A DNA stretch of 64,000 nt from CBDBBY01 sp965203215 (GTDB lineage: Bacteria > Pseudomonadota > Alphaproteobacteria > Rhodobacterales > Rhodobacteraceae): the NCBI GenBank assembly GCA_965203215.1, contig CBDBBY010000001.1, positions 1,240,001-1,304,000 of the forward strand, written 5' to 3'. Position numbers and translations under genes: made by a program. The notes under the pieces were generated by a model that was given only the letters and a program-made list of their open reading frames with translations, did not search any database and had not been told where the DNA came from. Position 1 is the first letter of the stretch. Each line of letters opens with the position of its first letter. Positions 9,233 through 17,493 of this stretch are shown piece by piece.

Positions 9233-10045
9233 TCAGATTCGCGCCTTGCCGCCCTCGTTTTCGGCGGCCCACGCCGGGTTTCTTCTTTCGAAAAATGCGG
9301 CAATGCCCTCTTTGCATTCATCGCTGTCCCAGCGCTTGGTCAAATTTTCCGCGTTCCGGGCGATCAGATCCTCGTCGATCGCCGGTCCGTATGACTGGGC
9401 AAGCGCCTTGGAAGCGGCGACCGCTCCCGGCGCGCAAGCAAGATAGCATTCAAGCTCGGCTTCGATCTTTTCGTCCAGCTCGGGCAATTCTGCGACCAAG
9501 GTTACCAACCCGTATTCTTTCGCTTGGACCGGACCGAACCTTCGGGCAGTCATGAATAGCCGAAGCGCCGAAGCGTGCCCGATTTTGCCGATGACGAACG
9601 GAGAAATTGTCGCGGGAATCAGGCCGAGCCTTGCCTCCGTCAGGCCGAATCTGGATTGGGGCGACGCAATGACCGTATCAGCGGTCGAAATCAGGCCAAT
9701 TCCTCCGCCGAACGTGCCGCCGTGAACGCGCGCAATGACTGGTTTCATGCATTTGTTCCATGCAATGAACATCCGCGCCAGCATCAGGGCTTCGTTGCGC
9801 CGCGTCTCCGAGTCGGCTGCAATCTGGGCTTTCATCCAATCGAGATCCGCGCCCGCGCAGAAGCTCTTGCCCTCGCCGACCAGCACGACCGCTCGGACGC
9901 TGTCATCGGCACCTAATCGCAGAGCGGCAGATTCGAGTTCTCCGATCATCCGCCTTGAGAGCGCATTGTGCTTGTGCGGACGTCTCAGCGAAACCCTTGC
10001 CACTCCGCGGGCGTCAATTTCCAGCCCTACTGTTTCCGCTTCCAT
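9233..10045 (-). CDS. enoyl-CoA hydratase/isomerase family protein (possibly methylglutaconyl-CoA hydratase)
   Basis: Crotonase-fold enzyme of 270 aa. The oxyanion-hole motifs are SFCAGADLDWM and HGGTFGGGIGLI, followed by SRFGLTEARLGLIPATISPFV. That pattern resembles LiuC-type hydratases of leucine breakdown, but the other leu/isovalerate genes are absent nearby, so the substrate is uncertain. ATG 10045 (METEAVGLEID) is preceded by AAAAAGG. The frame continues 68 codons upstream without homology. Confidence 0.8.
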   Translation of the reverse strand: MEAETVGLEIDARGVARVSLRRPHKHNALSRRMIGELESAALRLGADDSVRAVVLVGEGKSFCAGADLDWMKAQIAADSETRRNEALMLARMFIAWNKCMKPVIARVHGGTFGGGIGLISTADTVIASPQSRFGLTEARLGLIPATISPFVIGKIGHASALRLFMTARRFGPVQAKEYGLVTLVAELPELDEKIEAELECYLACAPGAVAASKALAQSYGPAIDEDLIARNAENLTKRWDSDECKEGIAAFFERRNPAWAAENEGGKARI

Positions 10046-10497
10046 GACATGACCTTTTTCTACGGCGCCGAGATTGATTTGGAATCGGAGCATCCTTTCT
10101 CCCGCTCGGCTTTCGACCTTCATCTGCCATTTGTCATATCTTCGCAAAATCCACGATTCGACTCTCGTAAGAAAGATGTGATGAATGAATGACTTGCCAT
10201 GCAGTATTATTCGGGAATCAAGAAACAATCGGCCGCCTCCGAAATCCACTTGCGTTTTACGCGCGGAAGGGATTCACAGGAATTGGCAACTTTGGAGTCC
10301 GAAAAAGCCGAAACAGGCGCGAAATCTTGCAACAAGGAGCCCGCAATCCGACCGCGGCTGATCCTGATCGACCCGCGAATTCGCTTGAACCGCGCTCCAA
10401 AGCTGTCCCGCATGAATTTCGATGGTTGTCGGAGGCGCTCAATTCAGCGTTCGCGTCGAACTCGTTCCAGCGAGCCTGAAAACCCGGAGGCAGATCT
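10046..10497. other. intergenic stretch, no gene seen
   Basis: Overlapping short frames only, without recognisable families. The last 12 bases hold GGAGG (10486-10490), the ribosome-binding site of the broken lipoprotein gene that follows. Confidence 0.4.
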
Positions 10498-11065
10498 ATG
10501 AAATTGAAGACCGCATTCTAATACTCGGAATGATCGCCATGGCTTCCTGCAAAGGCCTGGGTCTGGATGCCTGCGACGGAGATGAATGGTACCGCGACGA
10601 TCCGAGGCGCAATAGCGGAGTGCCATGTCCGTCCGTGCGCGAAGTCACCCCTTCATCTCGTTTGGACGCGCCTCGCGCTCAACGCATCACCTCCTCCTCG
10701 GCGCCGCGTGAAACCCCGACGACTCAGAATGCTCGTCAAGCGGCGATCGCATCAAGATCCGATTCGCTGTCGATGTCCTCGCGCGCAATCGAAAACTATT
10801 CGCGGAACCAGCCCTTCATTCTTCTCCCGCCGACTCAATGCAGCGGGACACGATGCTCGTTTCGCGACCCGGAAGGATTCGTCGCGGGAGCCACCTTCGC
10901 GGTTTCCAGTTTCGCGCCAGCCGCCGGTGGACGGGCCATCCTTACGAAGCATGGAATCACAATGGTTGAAACAAGGAACGACGCCACCACCGGATATTTG
11001 GGCTACTCTTCGATTCTGATAAACAGCGCGTTCGGAGTCGGGCGCCAAAGAACAAGATGGCCAAA

Positions 11066-11118
11066 CCGCAATACGGCTCCCTATCTGGACCGGCGCGCAT
11101 ATTCCTACGGCGATCTTT
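11066..11118 (+). repeat. long target-site duplication, left copy
   Basis: 53-bp sequence beginning CCGCAATACGGCTCCC, identical to 13063-13115 (54 bp if the ambiguous C at the junction is counted). It directly abuts the left terminal inverted repeat of the IS. Confidence 0.9.
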
Positions 11119-13062
11119 CCTGACTTCGACAGTTTGACTCGATTTCAGCGCCGTTCCGGCTTTCCGGGGCGTTGCGCGCAAGGGGATTGCGGCTCTGTTG
11201 CGCTCTTGGGCGATTTGTAGTGCTCCAATAAGAGCCGATATTGCAGAATCGGGGGGGGGGGTTCGTGGTAGCGATTCGCAAAACAGCGAATCAGGGTCCG
11301 CACCATGTTCATCCGCGTCAAAACCAAGCCCGGAAGCTCCAGGAAGTCCGTCCAGCTCGTCGAGTCCGTGCGCGAGGGCCAGACGGCCGGCCAGCGCATC
11401 GTCCGCCACATCGGCGTCGCCGAGAGCGAGGCCGGGGTGGAGAAGCTCAAGGAGCTCGGCGAGATCATCAAGGTCGAACTCCGGTGCGAGCGGCAGCCCT
11501 CCCTGCTTCCGCAGGAGAAGCTCGTCGACCTGGCCCTCGAGGCCCGGCGGGAGAAGGCGAAGAAAGGCCCGCCGGTCGTCATCGAGCAGACCCGCGAGGA
11601 GCGCCGGGTCGTGACCGGCTTCCACGAGGCCTGCGGAGCCGTCTACAGCCAATTGGGCTTCGACGATCTGCTGCCGGCCAAGAGGAACCGCACGGCGCGC
11701 GGGACGCTTCGGCACATCGTGACGGCGCGCATCGCCAATCCCAAAAGCAAGCGCGGCACCGCAAGGCGGCTGGAGAGCGATCTCGGAGTTTCGATCCCGG
11801 TGCAGAAGATCTACCGGATGATGGACCGGCTGGACGAAAAAGCGATCGAAAGCATGAAGGATCTCGCGTCCGGCGCGACGCGGCGGCTGCTTCCGGAGCC
11901 GGCGAGCGTGGCGTACTTCGACTGCACGACGCTGCACTTCGAATCGGTCGATGCGGACGGGCTGCGCGAATTCGGCTTCTCCAAGAACGGCCGGCACGCC
12001 CGGACCCAGGTCCTGCTTGCGCTGATGGCGGCGTCCGACGGGCTGCCGATCGGCTACGAGGTGTTCCCCGGATCGGAGCATGAAGGAAAGAGCCTGATCC
12101 CGTCGCTGGAGAAGATGCGCGGGCGCGAAGGCGTCGAGACCGCGATCCACGTCGCCGACCGGGGCATGTTCGGCGAGGCGAACCTCAAGGACATGGAGGA
12201 GCGGGATCTCCAGTACATCGTCGGCGCCCGGCTGAAATCGCTGCCGAAGGACTTGAAGGAGCGGATCCTCGACCTCGACGCCTACAAGACGACCGGCGGC
12301 TCCGAGGGTTTGCGTTCGGCGGAGTTCGAGCACAAGGGCCGCCGCATCGTCGTCGGCTGGAGCCGGAAGCGGGCCGGGAAGGACGCCGCCGACCGGAAGA
12401 AGGCGGTCGACAAGCTGGTCCGCAAGCTCGGCCGAAGCGCCAATCCCGCGCAGGCGCTCTCCGGACGCGGCTTCGGCCGGTTCGTCAAGCTCGCGGGAAA
12501 AGCCCGGCTGGAAGTCGACGAGGACAAGATCAAGGAGGCCGCCCGATGGGACGGGCTGAAGGGCGTCGTGACCAACGCGCCCGACATGGGCCATTCCGAG
12601 CTGTTCGACCGCTACCGCGAGCTCTGGAGAGTCGAGGAGAGCTTCCGGACCACAAAGCACGACCTCAAGGTGCGGCCGGTGTTCCACTGGAAGCCAAACC
12701 GGGTGAAGGCGCACATCGCCATCGCCTACATGGCGTTCGCCTGCGTGCGCCACCTGGCCTTCCGAATCGCGCGGCAGCAGGGGGAGAGGATGTCGCCGGA
12801 AAGGATCCGGACCGCCCTCGCCGCCCGCCAATGCTCGATCGTGCGCGACACGCGTTCGAAACGGCGCTACGCGCTCCCGTCGAAAACGACGCCGGACATG
12901 GACCGCATCTGCCGGACCTTGGGACTTCCGATGTCCCGCACGCCCTGTTGGATCGAATGAGGCCGCCGGGAACAACCTGAAAAACAGCGGAATGTAGTGC
13001 CTGAAATTTAGGCACAAACACGAAAAAACAAGTGGTTGGCAGAAAAAAATGTCGAAGTCAGG
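11119..13062 (+). mobile_element. IS1634-family insertion sequence
   Basis: Element of about 1.94 kb with perfect 12-bp terminal inverted repeats: CCTGACTTCGAC at 11119-11130 and GTCGAAGTCAGG at 13051-13062. It contains one transposase gene and a run of 11 G at 11251-11261 upstream of it. It is flanked by a 53-54 bp direct repeat created from the target gene. IS1634 of Mycoplasma mycoides is the known precedent for long, variable duplications. Confidence 0.92.
11305..12960 (+). CDS. IS1634-family transposase
   Basis: 551-aa DDE transposase of the IS4 superfamily. It begins MFIRVKTKPGSSRKSVQLVES, as IS1634 transposases do. Candidate catalytic residues are the Asp in YFDCTTLHFE (near residue 210), the Asp in VADRGMFGEANL (near 290) and the Glu in YRELWRVEESFRTTKHD, which matches the YREK-like signature. 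The frame is intact, so the element may still be mobile. A 703-codon open frame on the opposite strand is a G+C-driven shadow. Confidence 0.9.
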   Translation: MFIRVKTKPGSSRKSVQLVESVREGQTAGQRIVRHIGVAESEAGVEKLKELGEIIKVELRCERQPSLLPQEKLVDLALEARREKAKKGPPVVIEQTREERRVVTGFHEACGAVYSQLGFDDLLPAKRNRTARGTLRHIVTARIANPKSKRGTARRLESDLGVSIPVQKIYRMMDRLDEKAIESMKDLASGATRRLLPEPASVAYFDCTTLHFESVDADGLREFGFSKNGRHARTQVLLALMAASDGLPIGYEVFPGSEHEGKSLIPSLEKMRGREGVETAIHVADRGMFGEANLKDMEERDLQYIVGARLKSLPKDLKERILDLDAYKTTGGSEGLRSAEFEHKGRRIVVGWSRKRAGKDAADRKKAVDKLVRKLGRSANPAQALSGRGFGRFVKLAGKARLEVDEDKIKEAARWDGLKGVVTNAPDMGHSELFDRYRELWRVEESFRTTKHDLKVRPVFHWKPNRVKAHIAIAYMAFACVRHLAFRIARQQGERMSPERIRTALAARQCSIVRDTRSKRRYALPSKTTPDMDRICRTLGLPMSRTPCWIE

Positions 13063-13115
13063 CCGCAATACGGCTCCCTATCTGGACCGGCGCGCATATT
13101 CCTACGGCGATCTTT
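13063..13115 (+). repeat. long target-site duplication, right copy
   Basis: Identical 53-bp partner of 11066-11118, directly after the right inverted repeat of the IS. Both copies are in the same reading frame of the interrupted lipoprotein gene. Confidence 0.9.
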
Positions 13116-13501
13116 CTTCAGAGAGACCTGCCGCCAGAGCGTCATGGAGGGGACTGATGGTCGGAATGCCGCAGCGAAGCGATGAAATTCTTCAAGGCGA
13201 CGCCACATTCAGCTACACCATAGGGGGAGACGCCGGAACGCTGAACGCGTCGTTCACGAACATTCGCAACCTTAGTCGAAACGCGGCACACTCGACGCCC
13301 TCGGCGGGCTTCACGAGCGTCGCTGTCGATGCCGACGGCACTTTCGCAGCCGGAAGCGCGCGAAACCGGATTTCCGGCGCTTTCTTCGGAACCGATCAGG
13401 TGGAAGCCGCAGGCGTCTTCGAACAAAGCGGAATGATAGGCGCGTTCGGCGCCCGGCGGCAAGCCAGCCCGTAGCCGGCACCAATTCGCCGCTCGCAGCG
13501 G

Positions 13502-13530
13502 GCACGGCCGCATTGTCGTTTCGGCCGTGC
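13502..13530. other. inverted repeat downstream of the lipoprotein pseudogene
   Basis: GCACGGCCG and CGGCCGTGC form a perfect 9-bp stem around an 11-base loop. There is no U-run, so it is not a standard intrinsic terminator; it could be a processing or attenuating hairpin. Confidence 0.35.
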
Positions 13531-13649
13531 GCGCGGCCGCGATTCAGCACGCGCATTCGCCGAATTCGGATCGTTCAAGGGTCGTGCCGGCCTTGCTCCA
13601 GCAAAGGGAGTCGCGAGATCATGCGCGCTGCGACGGAACCTGATCGAAT

Positions 13650-14570
13650 TCAGTTTTTGCGGGCAGGATCAATTTTCTTCAGACCAAGCTGATCGCGGAC
13701 GTGCTCAGGCCCGACAACGCTCGCGCCGAGATTTTCCACTACGCGGACCGCTTTCTCCACCAGCTGCGCATTTGTAGCAAGCACGCCCTTTTCCAAGAAG
13801 AGATTGTCCTCCAGCCCCACTCGCACGTTTCCTCCCGCGAGCACCGCTGCCGCGACATAGGGCATTTGGTTCCTTCCAAGTGAAAACGCCGAGAACGTCC
13901 AGCCCGACGGAACGTTGTTCACCATCGACATGAATGTGTTCAGGTCATCCGGAGCGCCCCATGGAACGCCCATGCACAATTGGACGAGCGCGGGCTCTTC
14001 CAGAATTCCCTTTTCGACGAGTCTCTTTGCGAACCAAAGATGGCCGGTGTCGAACGCTTCGATTTCGGGCTTCACGCCCAGCCTCGTCATCATTCCGCCC
14101 ATCTCCTCGAGCATTCCGGGCGTGTTGAGCATCACGTAGTCCGCTTCCGCGAAATTCATAGTTCCGCAGTCCAAAGTGCATATCTCCGGCCGACATTCGA
14201 CAACGTGCGCCAGCCTCTCCTCCGCGCCGGCCAGATCGGTCGCATCCTCGTTCAGCGGAAGCGGCGATTGCGGAGGCCCCGTAACGAGGTCGCCACCCAT
14301 GCCGGCGGTCAGATTCAGCACGACATCGACATCCGCGCTTCTGATCCTGTCGGTAACCTCTCGATAGTATTCCAGACATCGAGACGGTACGCCGGATTCA
14401 GGTTCCCGAACGTGGCAATGCACGATAGCGGCGCCAGCCTTTGCGGCCGCGATCGCGCTTTCAGCGATTTCGCGCGGCGATCTGGGCACGAGGTTGCTTC
14501 TCGATTGCGTGCTGCCGGCCCCTGTAACGGCGCAAGTGATGAATACGCTTCTATTCATTTCCAAAGGCAT
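13650..14570 (-). CDS. BKACE family enzyme (DUF849, 3-keto-5-aminohexanoate cleavage-like)
   Basis: TIM-barrel, zinc-dependent beta-keto acid cleavage enzyme that condenses a beta-keto acid with acetyl-CoA. Visible family features: VFITCAVTGAG at the start, AIVHCHVREPESGVPS (metal-binding His-x-His), LNLTAGMGGD and VRVGLEDNLFLEKG near the C-terminus. ATG 14570 follows a GGGGTG-type ribosome site and gives 306 aa, the normal length. No CoA-transferase or dehydrogenase partner is adjacent, so its beta-keto acid substrate cannot be named. Confidence 0.87.
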   Translation of the reverse strand: MPLEMNRSVFITCAVTGAGSTQSRSNLVPRSPREIAESAIAAAKAGAAIVHCHVREPESGVPSRCLEYYREVTDRIRSADVDVVLNLTAGMGGDLVTGPPQSPLPLNEDATDLAGAEERLAHVVECRPEICTLDCGTMNFAEADYVMLNTPGMLEEMGGMMTRLGVKPEIEAFDTGHLWFAKRLVEKGILEEPALVQLCMGVPWGAPDDLNTFMSMVNNVPSGWTFSAFSLGRNQMPYVAAAVLAGGNVRVGLEDNLFLEKGVLATNAQLVEKAVRVVENLGASVVGPEHVRDQLGLKKIDPARKN

Positions 14571-14904
14571 TTGATCCGCACCCCTTTCTATCGCGGCCAC
14601 TATCTGCAGTCAGACAGCGATCGATTCTCTCGTCTGCGCGCAACGGCCCGAATCAGAAGAGTGAATTTCTGATTTCGCGCAGCATCGCCGATCCCATGCT
14701 GCTTGACGTGAATTTCACAAGCGGTCCGGCAGCCGTGGAAAGCGCAAGTTCAGAAACACGAAACTCATGGTTCGGCATTATGAAAAAACGACGCAAATGA
14801 GGGCTTTTGCGCCCAATATGCAGATTCGAACATTCGACGCCGGGCGACTTGGAGGCGGCGCGCGCTGCCTTCGGCAACTTTGTTCGGCGGCCGGTCTGGT
14901 TTTA
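14571..14904. other. intergenic stretch between BKACE gene and tRNA-Arg
   Basis: Only short unsupported frames. Nothing recognised. Confidence 0.4.
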
Positions 14905-14981
14905 TGGCGACCCCGGTAGGACTTGAACCCACAGCCTAGCGCTTAGAAGGCGCTTGCTCTATCCAGTTGAGCTACGGGGCC
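14905..14981 (-). tRNA. tRNA-Arg (anticodon UCU)
   Basis: Reading the minus strand from 14981: acceptor GGCCCCG, D-arm GCTCAACTGGATAGAGC, anticodon stem AGCGC with loop CTTCTAA and GCGCT, T-arm with GGTTCAA, acceptor CGGGGTC, discriminator G and an encoded CCA. Anticodon TCT specifies arginine (AGA/AGG). It lies about 140 bp from the left boundary repeat of the foreign island. Confidence 0.93.
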
Positions 14982-15119
14982 TTGAGGCTTTCAATCAACC
15001 AGTCGGTTCCAGTTTTCAAGCGTTTTGTTGAAATTCGAAGGCGAAACTTCATCGGCGGCGGAGTTCATGTCTTGGAATGCAGAAACGCCCGGCTTGTTGG
15101 CGCACTTCTCAATCGCCGA

Positions 15120-15169
15120 CCTCGGCGCGACCCGCACAGGGAGTCAGTTGCGTGAAGGAAGAAGCTTAG
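15120..15169 (+). repeat. 50-bp direct repeat, left boundary of catabolic island
   Basis: CCTCGGCGCGACCCGCACAG...GAAGCTTAG matches 22898-22947 with four mismatches by eye. The two copies bracket the 7.7-kb block of amine-catabolism-like genes. It could be an old attachment site, a recombined transposon end, or a dispersed repeat. Confidence 0.7.
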
Positions 15170-15260
15170 AGCGTGTCCGACTTAGGTTGACGCCTATCCG
15201 GTGTTCACGAGGCAGTTGTACAAACATGCTACTGTTTCAACTTAAATCGGACACGCTCTA
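15167..15260. mobile_element. 94-bp MITE-like element
   Basis: Terminal inverted repeats of about 22 bp, starting TAGAGCGTGTCCGACTTAGG and ending in its near complement, with no coding capacity. It begins and ends with TA as expected for IS630/Tc1-type target use, and it sits right at the end of the left island repeat. Confidence 0.72.
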
Positions 15261-15494
15261 GTCGGAAGTTCCGTGCGATTTTGACGCTGCGGGTGGACGC
15301 GGCCCCGCGCCGGAGAGCCGCGTGTGCGGTCCTCCTCGGCGACCGACGTCCGAAGCCAAACTCCGATGCCGGCACCGAACCGCCGCTGCAACTGTTCCAT
15401 GACAAACCCACCCTGCAGAATCATCGGCGCAAAACTGGCAGGACGCGGAACGGAGAGTTAAGAACGGCGGATTGATAGCGCGAGATCTGCGACC
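15261..15494. other. decayed spacer inside the left island edge
   Basis: No gene. The segment around 15412-15430 shares the string CAGAATCATCGGCGCA with the decayed region near 31290 (opposite strand), suggesting an old dispersed sequence. Confidence 0.35.
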
Positions 15495-16267
15495 ATATGC
15501 TGGAACTGGGAGTTCGACGATCTGCTGCGCACTACCGACAAGCACAGCTTTTTCAAGTACATGACCAAATCGGTCGCGGAGAAACACGGGCTGCGCGCCA
15601 CTTTCATGCCGAAACCGGTCGAAGGGCTGACGGGCAATGGCTGTCACGCCCACACCTCGGTCTGGGATGCGCCCGGCGCGGAGGCCAAAACGAACGTCTT
15701 CGCCGGTGAAGGCGCGGGCCCGCCCGGCGAATCGGGGCTGACCGAACAGGGCAAGCACTTCCTCGGCGGTATTATGAAACACGCCAGCGCGCTGGCGGCG
15801 ATTACCGACCCGACGGTCGACAGCTGCAAGCGCATCAACGCGCCGCGCACCATGTCGGGGCCACATGGGTGTCCAACACGGCAACCTGGACTGGCAACAA
15901 CTGCACCCACATGGTGCGCGTTCCAAGCCTAGGCCGGTTCAAACTGCGCTTGTCGGATGAAGCCACTAACCCTCACCTGCTGCAGGCCGTCATTATCGCA
16001 GCAGGTCTGTCGGGTATCCGGTCCAAGGCCGGTCCGGGCATGCGATACGACATCGACATGTATGCCGAGGGCCACAAGGTGCGCGGCGCGCCCAAGCTGC
16101 CGTTGAACACGCTGGATGCCCTGCGCGCCTGCGTCAGGGACAAGGGCTTGAAGGAAATGATGGGCGACGAATTCTCGGCCGCGTTCCTGAAAATGAAGCA
16201 CCAGGAATGAAACTCGTTCGTGTCGCATTTCTCGCGTTGGGAAAAAGAGAATACACTCGTTATCTGA
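15495..16267 (+). pseudogene. remnant of a type III glutamine synthetase-like gene (glnT family)
   Basis: The N-terminal half is missing. What remains reads WNWEFDDLLRTTDKHSFF, then ATFMPKPVEGLTGNGCHAH, IMKHASALAAITDPTVDS, a one-base loss in a G run near 15857, then ATWVSNTATWTGNN and MYAEGHKVRGAPKLP. A TGA at 16208-16210 replaces the Trp codon of the conserved C-terminal KHQEWNSFVSHFSRWEKEN block; the rest continues in frame to TGA 16265. So it carries a truncation, one frameshift and one nonsense mutation. A full-length paralogue lies at 19661-21100. Confidence 0.82.
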
Positions 16268-16365
16268 TGAGGCAGGGGTCTGCGCCCCAATGTCCAGAAG
16301 ACACGGCAATGGTCCTTCCGGTGTGCAATCCGCGAGGGCTTTGATCAAGTTGAAGGCAAGAACAG

Positions 16366-17214
16366 ATGATTGATACGCGACTGACACGTCATTTTGGGTT
16401 GACCTGCCCGGTGGTGCTGGCCCCGATGCATCGCGTTGCGGGCGGACGGCTGGCCGCTGCCGTGACCTGCGCGGGCGGGCTTGGTCTGATCGGAGGCAGT
16501 GATTGTGATCTTGAATGGATCGAAGCCCAGTTCCGCGAAGCCGGAGACGAGGCTGTGGGGTGTGGGCTGACAACCTCGCGATTGGCCGAAACGCCGAACG
16601 TTCTGGATCGGGTTCTGGAACACCGGCCACGGGCGATCTACCTGGCCCATGGTGACCCACGACCCTTTGCTGCCAGAATATCGCAGGCTGGCGCGCGGTT
16701 GATTTGTCAGATTCAGGATTTGGAGGCCGCGCGTCTGGCCATCGAGGCAGATGCCGCAGTGATCGTCGCACAAGGGAATGCCGCCGGAGGTTCAATCGGG
16801 CAACGCTCGACCATGACACTTGTGCCGGAGCTGGCGGATATTTTGTATCGCGAGGCACATGACACCCTCTTGCTTGCCGCAGGAGGGATTGCGGATTCGC
16901 GCGGGCTGGCGGCGGCGATCGTGATGGGGGCCGATGGCGTGGTCATGGGTACGCGGCTGTGGACCAGCAAGGAAGCTCTGGTGCATCCCGATCATCTGAC
17001 GGCTGTATTGAATGCGACCGGGGATGATACGGTTCGCGTCCAAGCGGCGGCGGGTCTTCAAGACATGCGAGTCCTGAAAAACATGGACGAAGCCGCGGTC
17101 GGCGAGGGAGTTGGAGTGATTCACAGTGCTCCACCGGTTGAAGACGTGCTGAACGCCATTGCCCGGAAGGCCGAACGCCTGCTGATCCATGTTCAGCGAA
17201 AAGTGATCTGCTGA
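16366..17214 (+). CDS. nitronate monooxygenase (2-nitropropane dioxygenase) family flavoprotein
   Basis: FMN-dependent TIM-barrel protein of 282 aa. Family landmarks are PVVLAPMHRVAGGRLAAAV, AQGNAAGGSIGQRSTMTLVPELAD and LLAAGGIADSRGLAAAIVMGADGVVMGTRLW. Usual members have a His after AGG in the AQGxEAGG motif; here it is Ser, so nitronate oxidation is not assured. The C-terminal ~60 residues look less conserved than usual. Its role in the island is unknown. Confidence 0.78.
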   Translation: MIDTRLTRHFGLTCPVVLAPMHRVAGGRLAAAVTCAGGLGLIGGSDCDLEWIEAQFREAGDEAVGCGLTTSRLAETPNVLDRVLEHRPRAIYLAHGDPRPFAARISQAGARLICQIQDLEAARLAIEADAAVIVAQGNAAGGSIGQRSTMTLVPELADILYREAHDTLLLAAGGIADSRGLAAAIVMGADGVVMGTRLWTSKEALVHPDHLTAVLNATGDDTVRVQAAAGLQDMRVLKNMDEAAVGEGVGVIHSAPPVEDVLNAIARKAERLLIHVQRKVIC

Positions 17215-17493
17215 CCGCCTGCCATCTTTGCCGACGTCCGATCCATGAGCATCACAAATGACCTTCGTTTGGGGGTCAGCCTGATTCTTCGTGAGGTTCA
17301 CTTGTACCGTGGCCGCCGGAACTTGCTGTGAATATCGCGAATTTATCAAATGAGGTGCCGCATGCGGGCCCGTATTTGGCATTCGTTAAGAATTGATGAC
17401 GTATTCGCAATTTCTTCGTGGACAGCGCGCGAGTTTCGCAGCTAATTGCTGCGAGTAGATACGTGATCGTCCCGTGTTCATGCTACTCTCTGA
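17215..17493. other. spacer upstream of the Rieske oxygenase
   Basis: No gene recognised; it probably carries the promoter for the 17.5-21.1 kb operon. Confidence 0.35.

Larger units (their letters stand above)
10498..13474 (+). pseudogene. TbpB-like surface lipoprotein gene, frameshifted and split by an IS1634-family element
   Basis: Two parts, 10498-11118 and 13063-13474, belong to one gene. ATG 10498 sits seven bases after GGAGG and encodes MKLKTAF, then stops. Restoring one base near 10518 continues into LILGMIAMASC, a lipoprotein signal with lipobox. The first part then reads KHGITMVE...GYLGY. The second part reads WRGLMVGMP..LQGDATFSY..FTNIRN and ends ISGAFFGTDQVEAAGVFE...GAFGARR, the pattern of transferrin-binding-protein-like beta-barrel lipoproteins. 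Removing the IS and one copy of its 53-bp duplication, and adding back one base, gives exactly 327 codons, so the reconstruction is self-consistent. Such proteins are displayed on the outer membrane and bind host or environmental ligands; this copy is dead. Confidence 0.8.

Noticed and set aside
7752..9317. 521-codon minus-strand frame opposite glnE
   Set aside because: Shadow of glnE; no domain pattern and no ribosome-binding site.
11251..11261. G-homopolymer (11 G) as a phase-variable promoter switch
   Set aside because: It lies inside the IS leader, and similar G-runs occur in the IS110/IS21 region; an element property or sequencing artefact is likelier.
10957..13068. 703-codon open frame on the minus strand across the IS1634 element
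   Set aside because: Antisense shadow of the transposase; Pro/Arg/Asp-rich composition and no motif.
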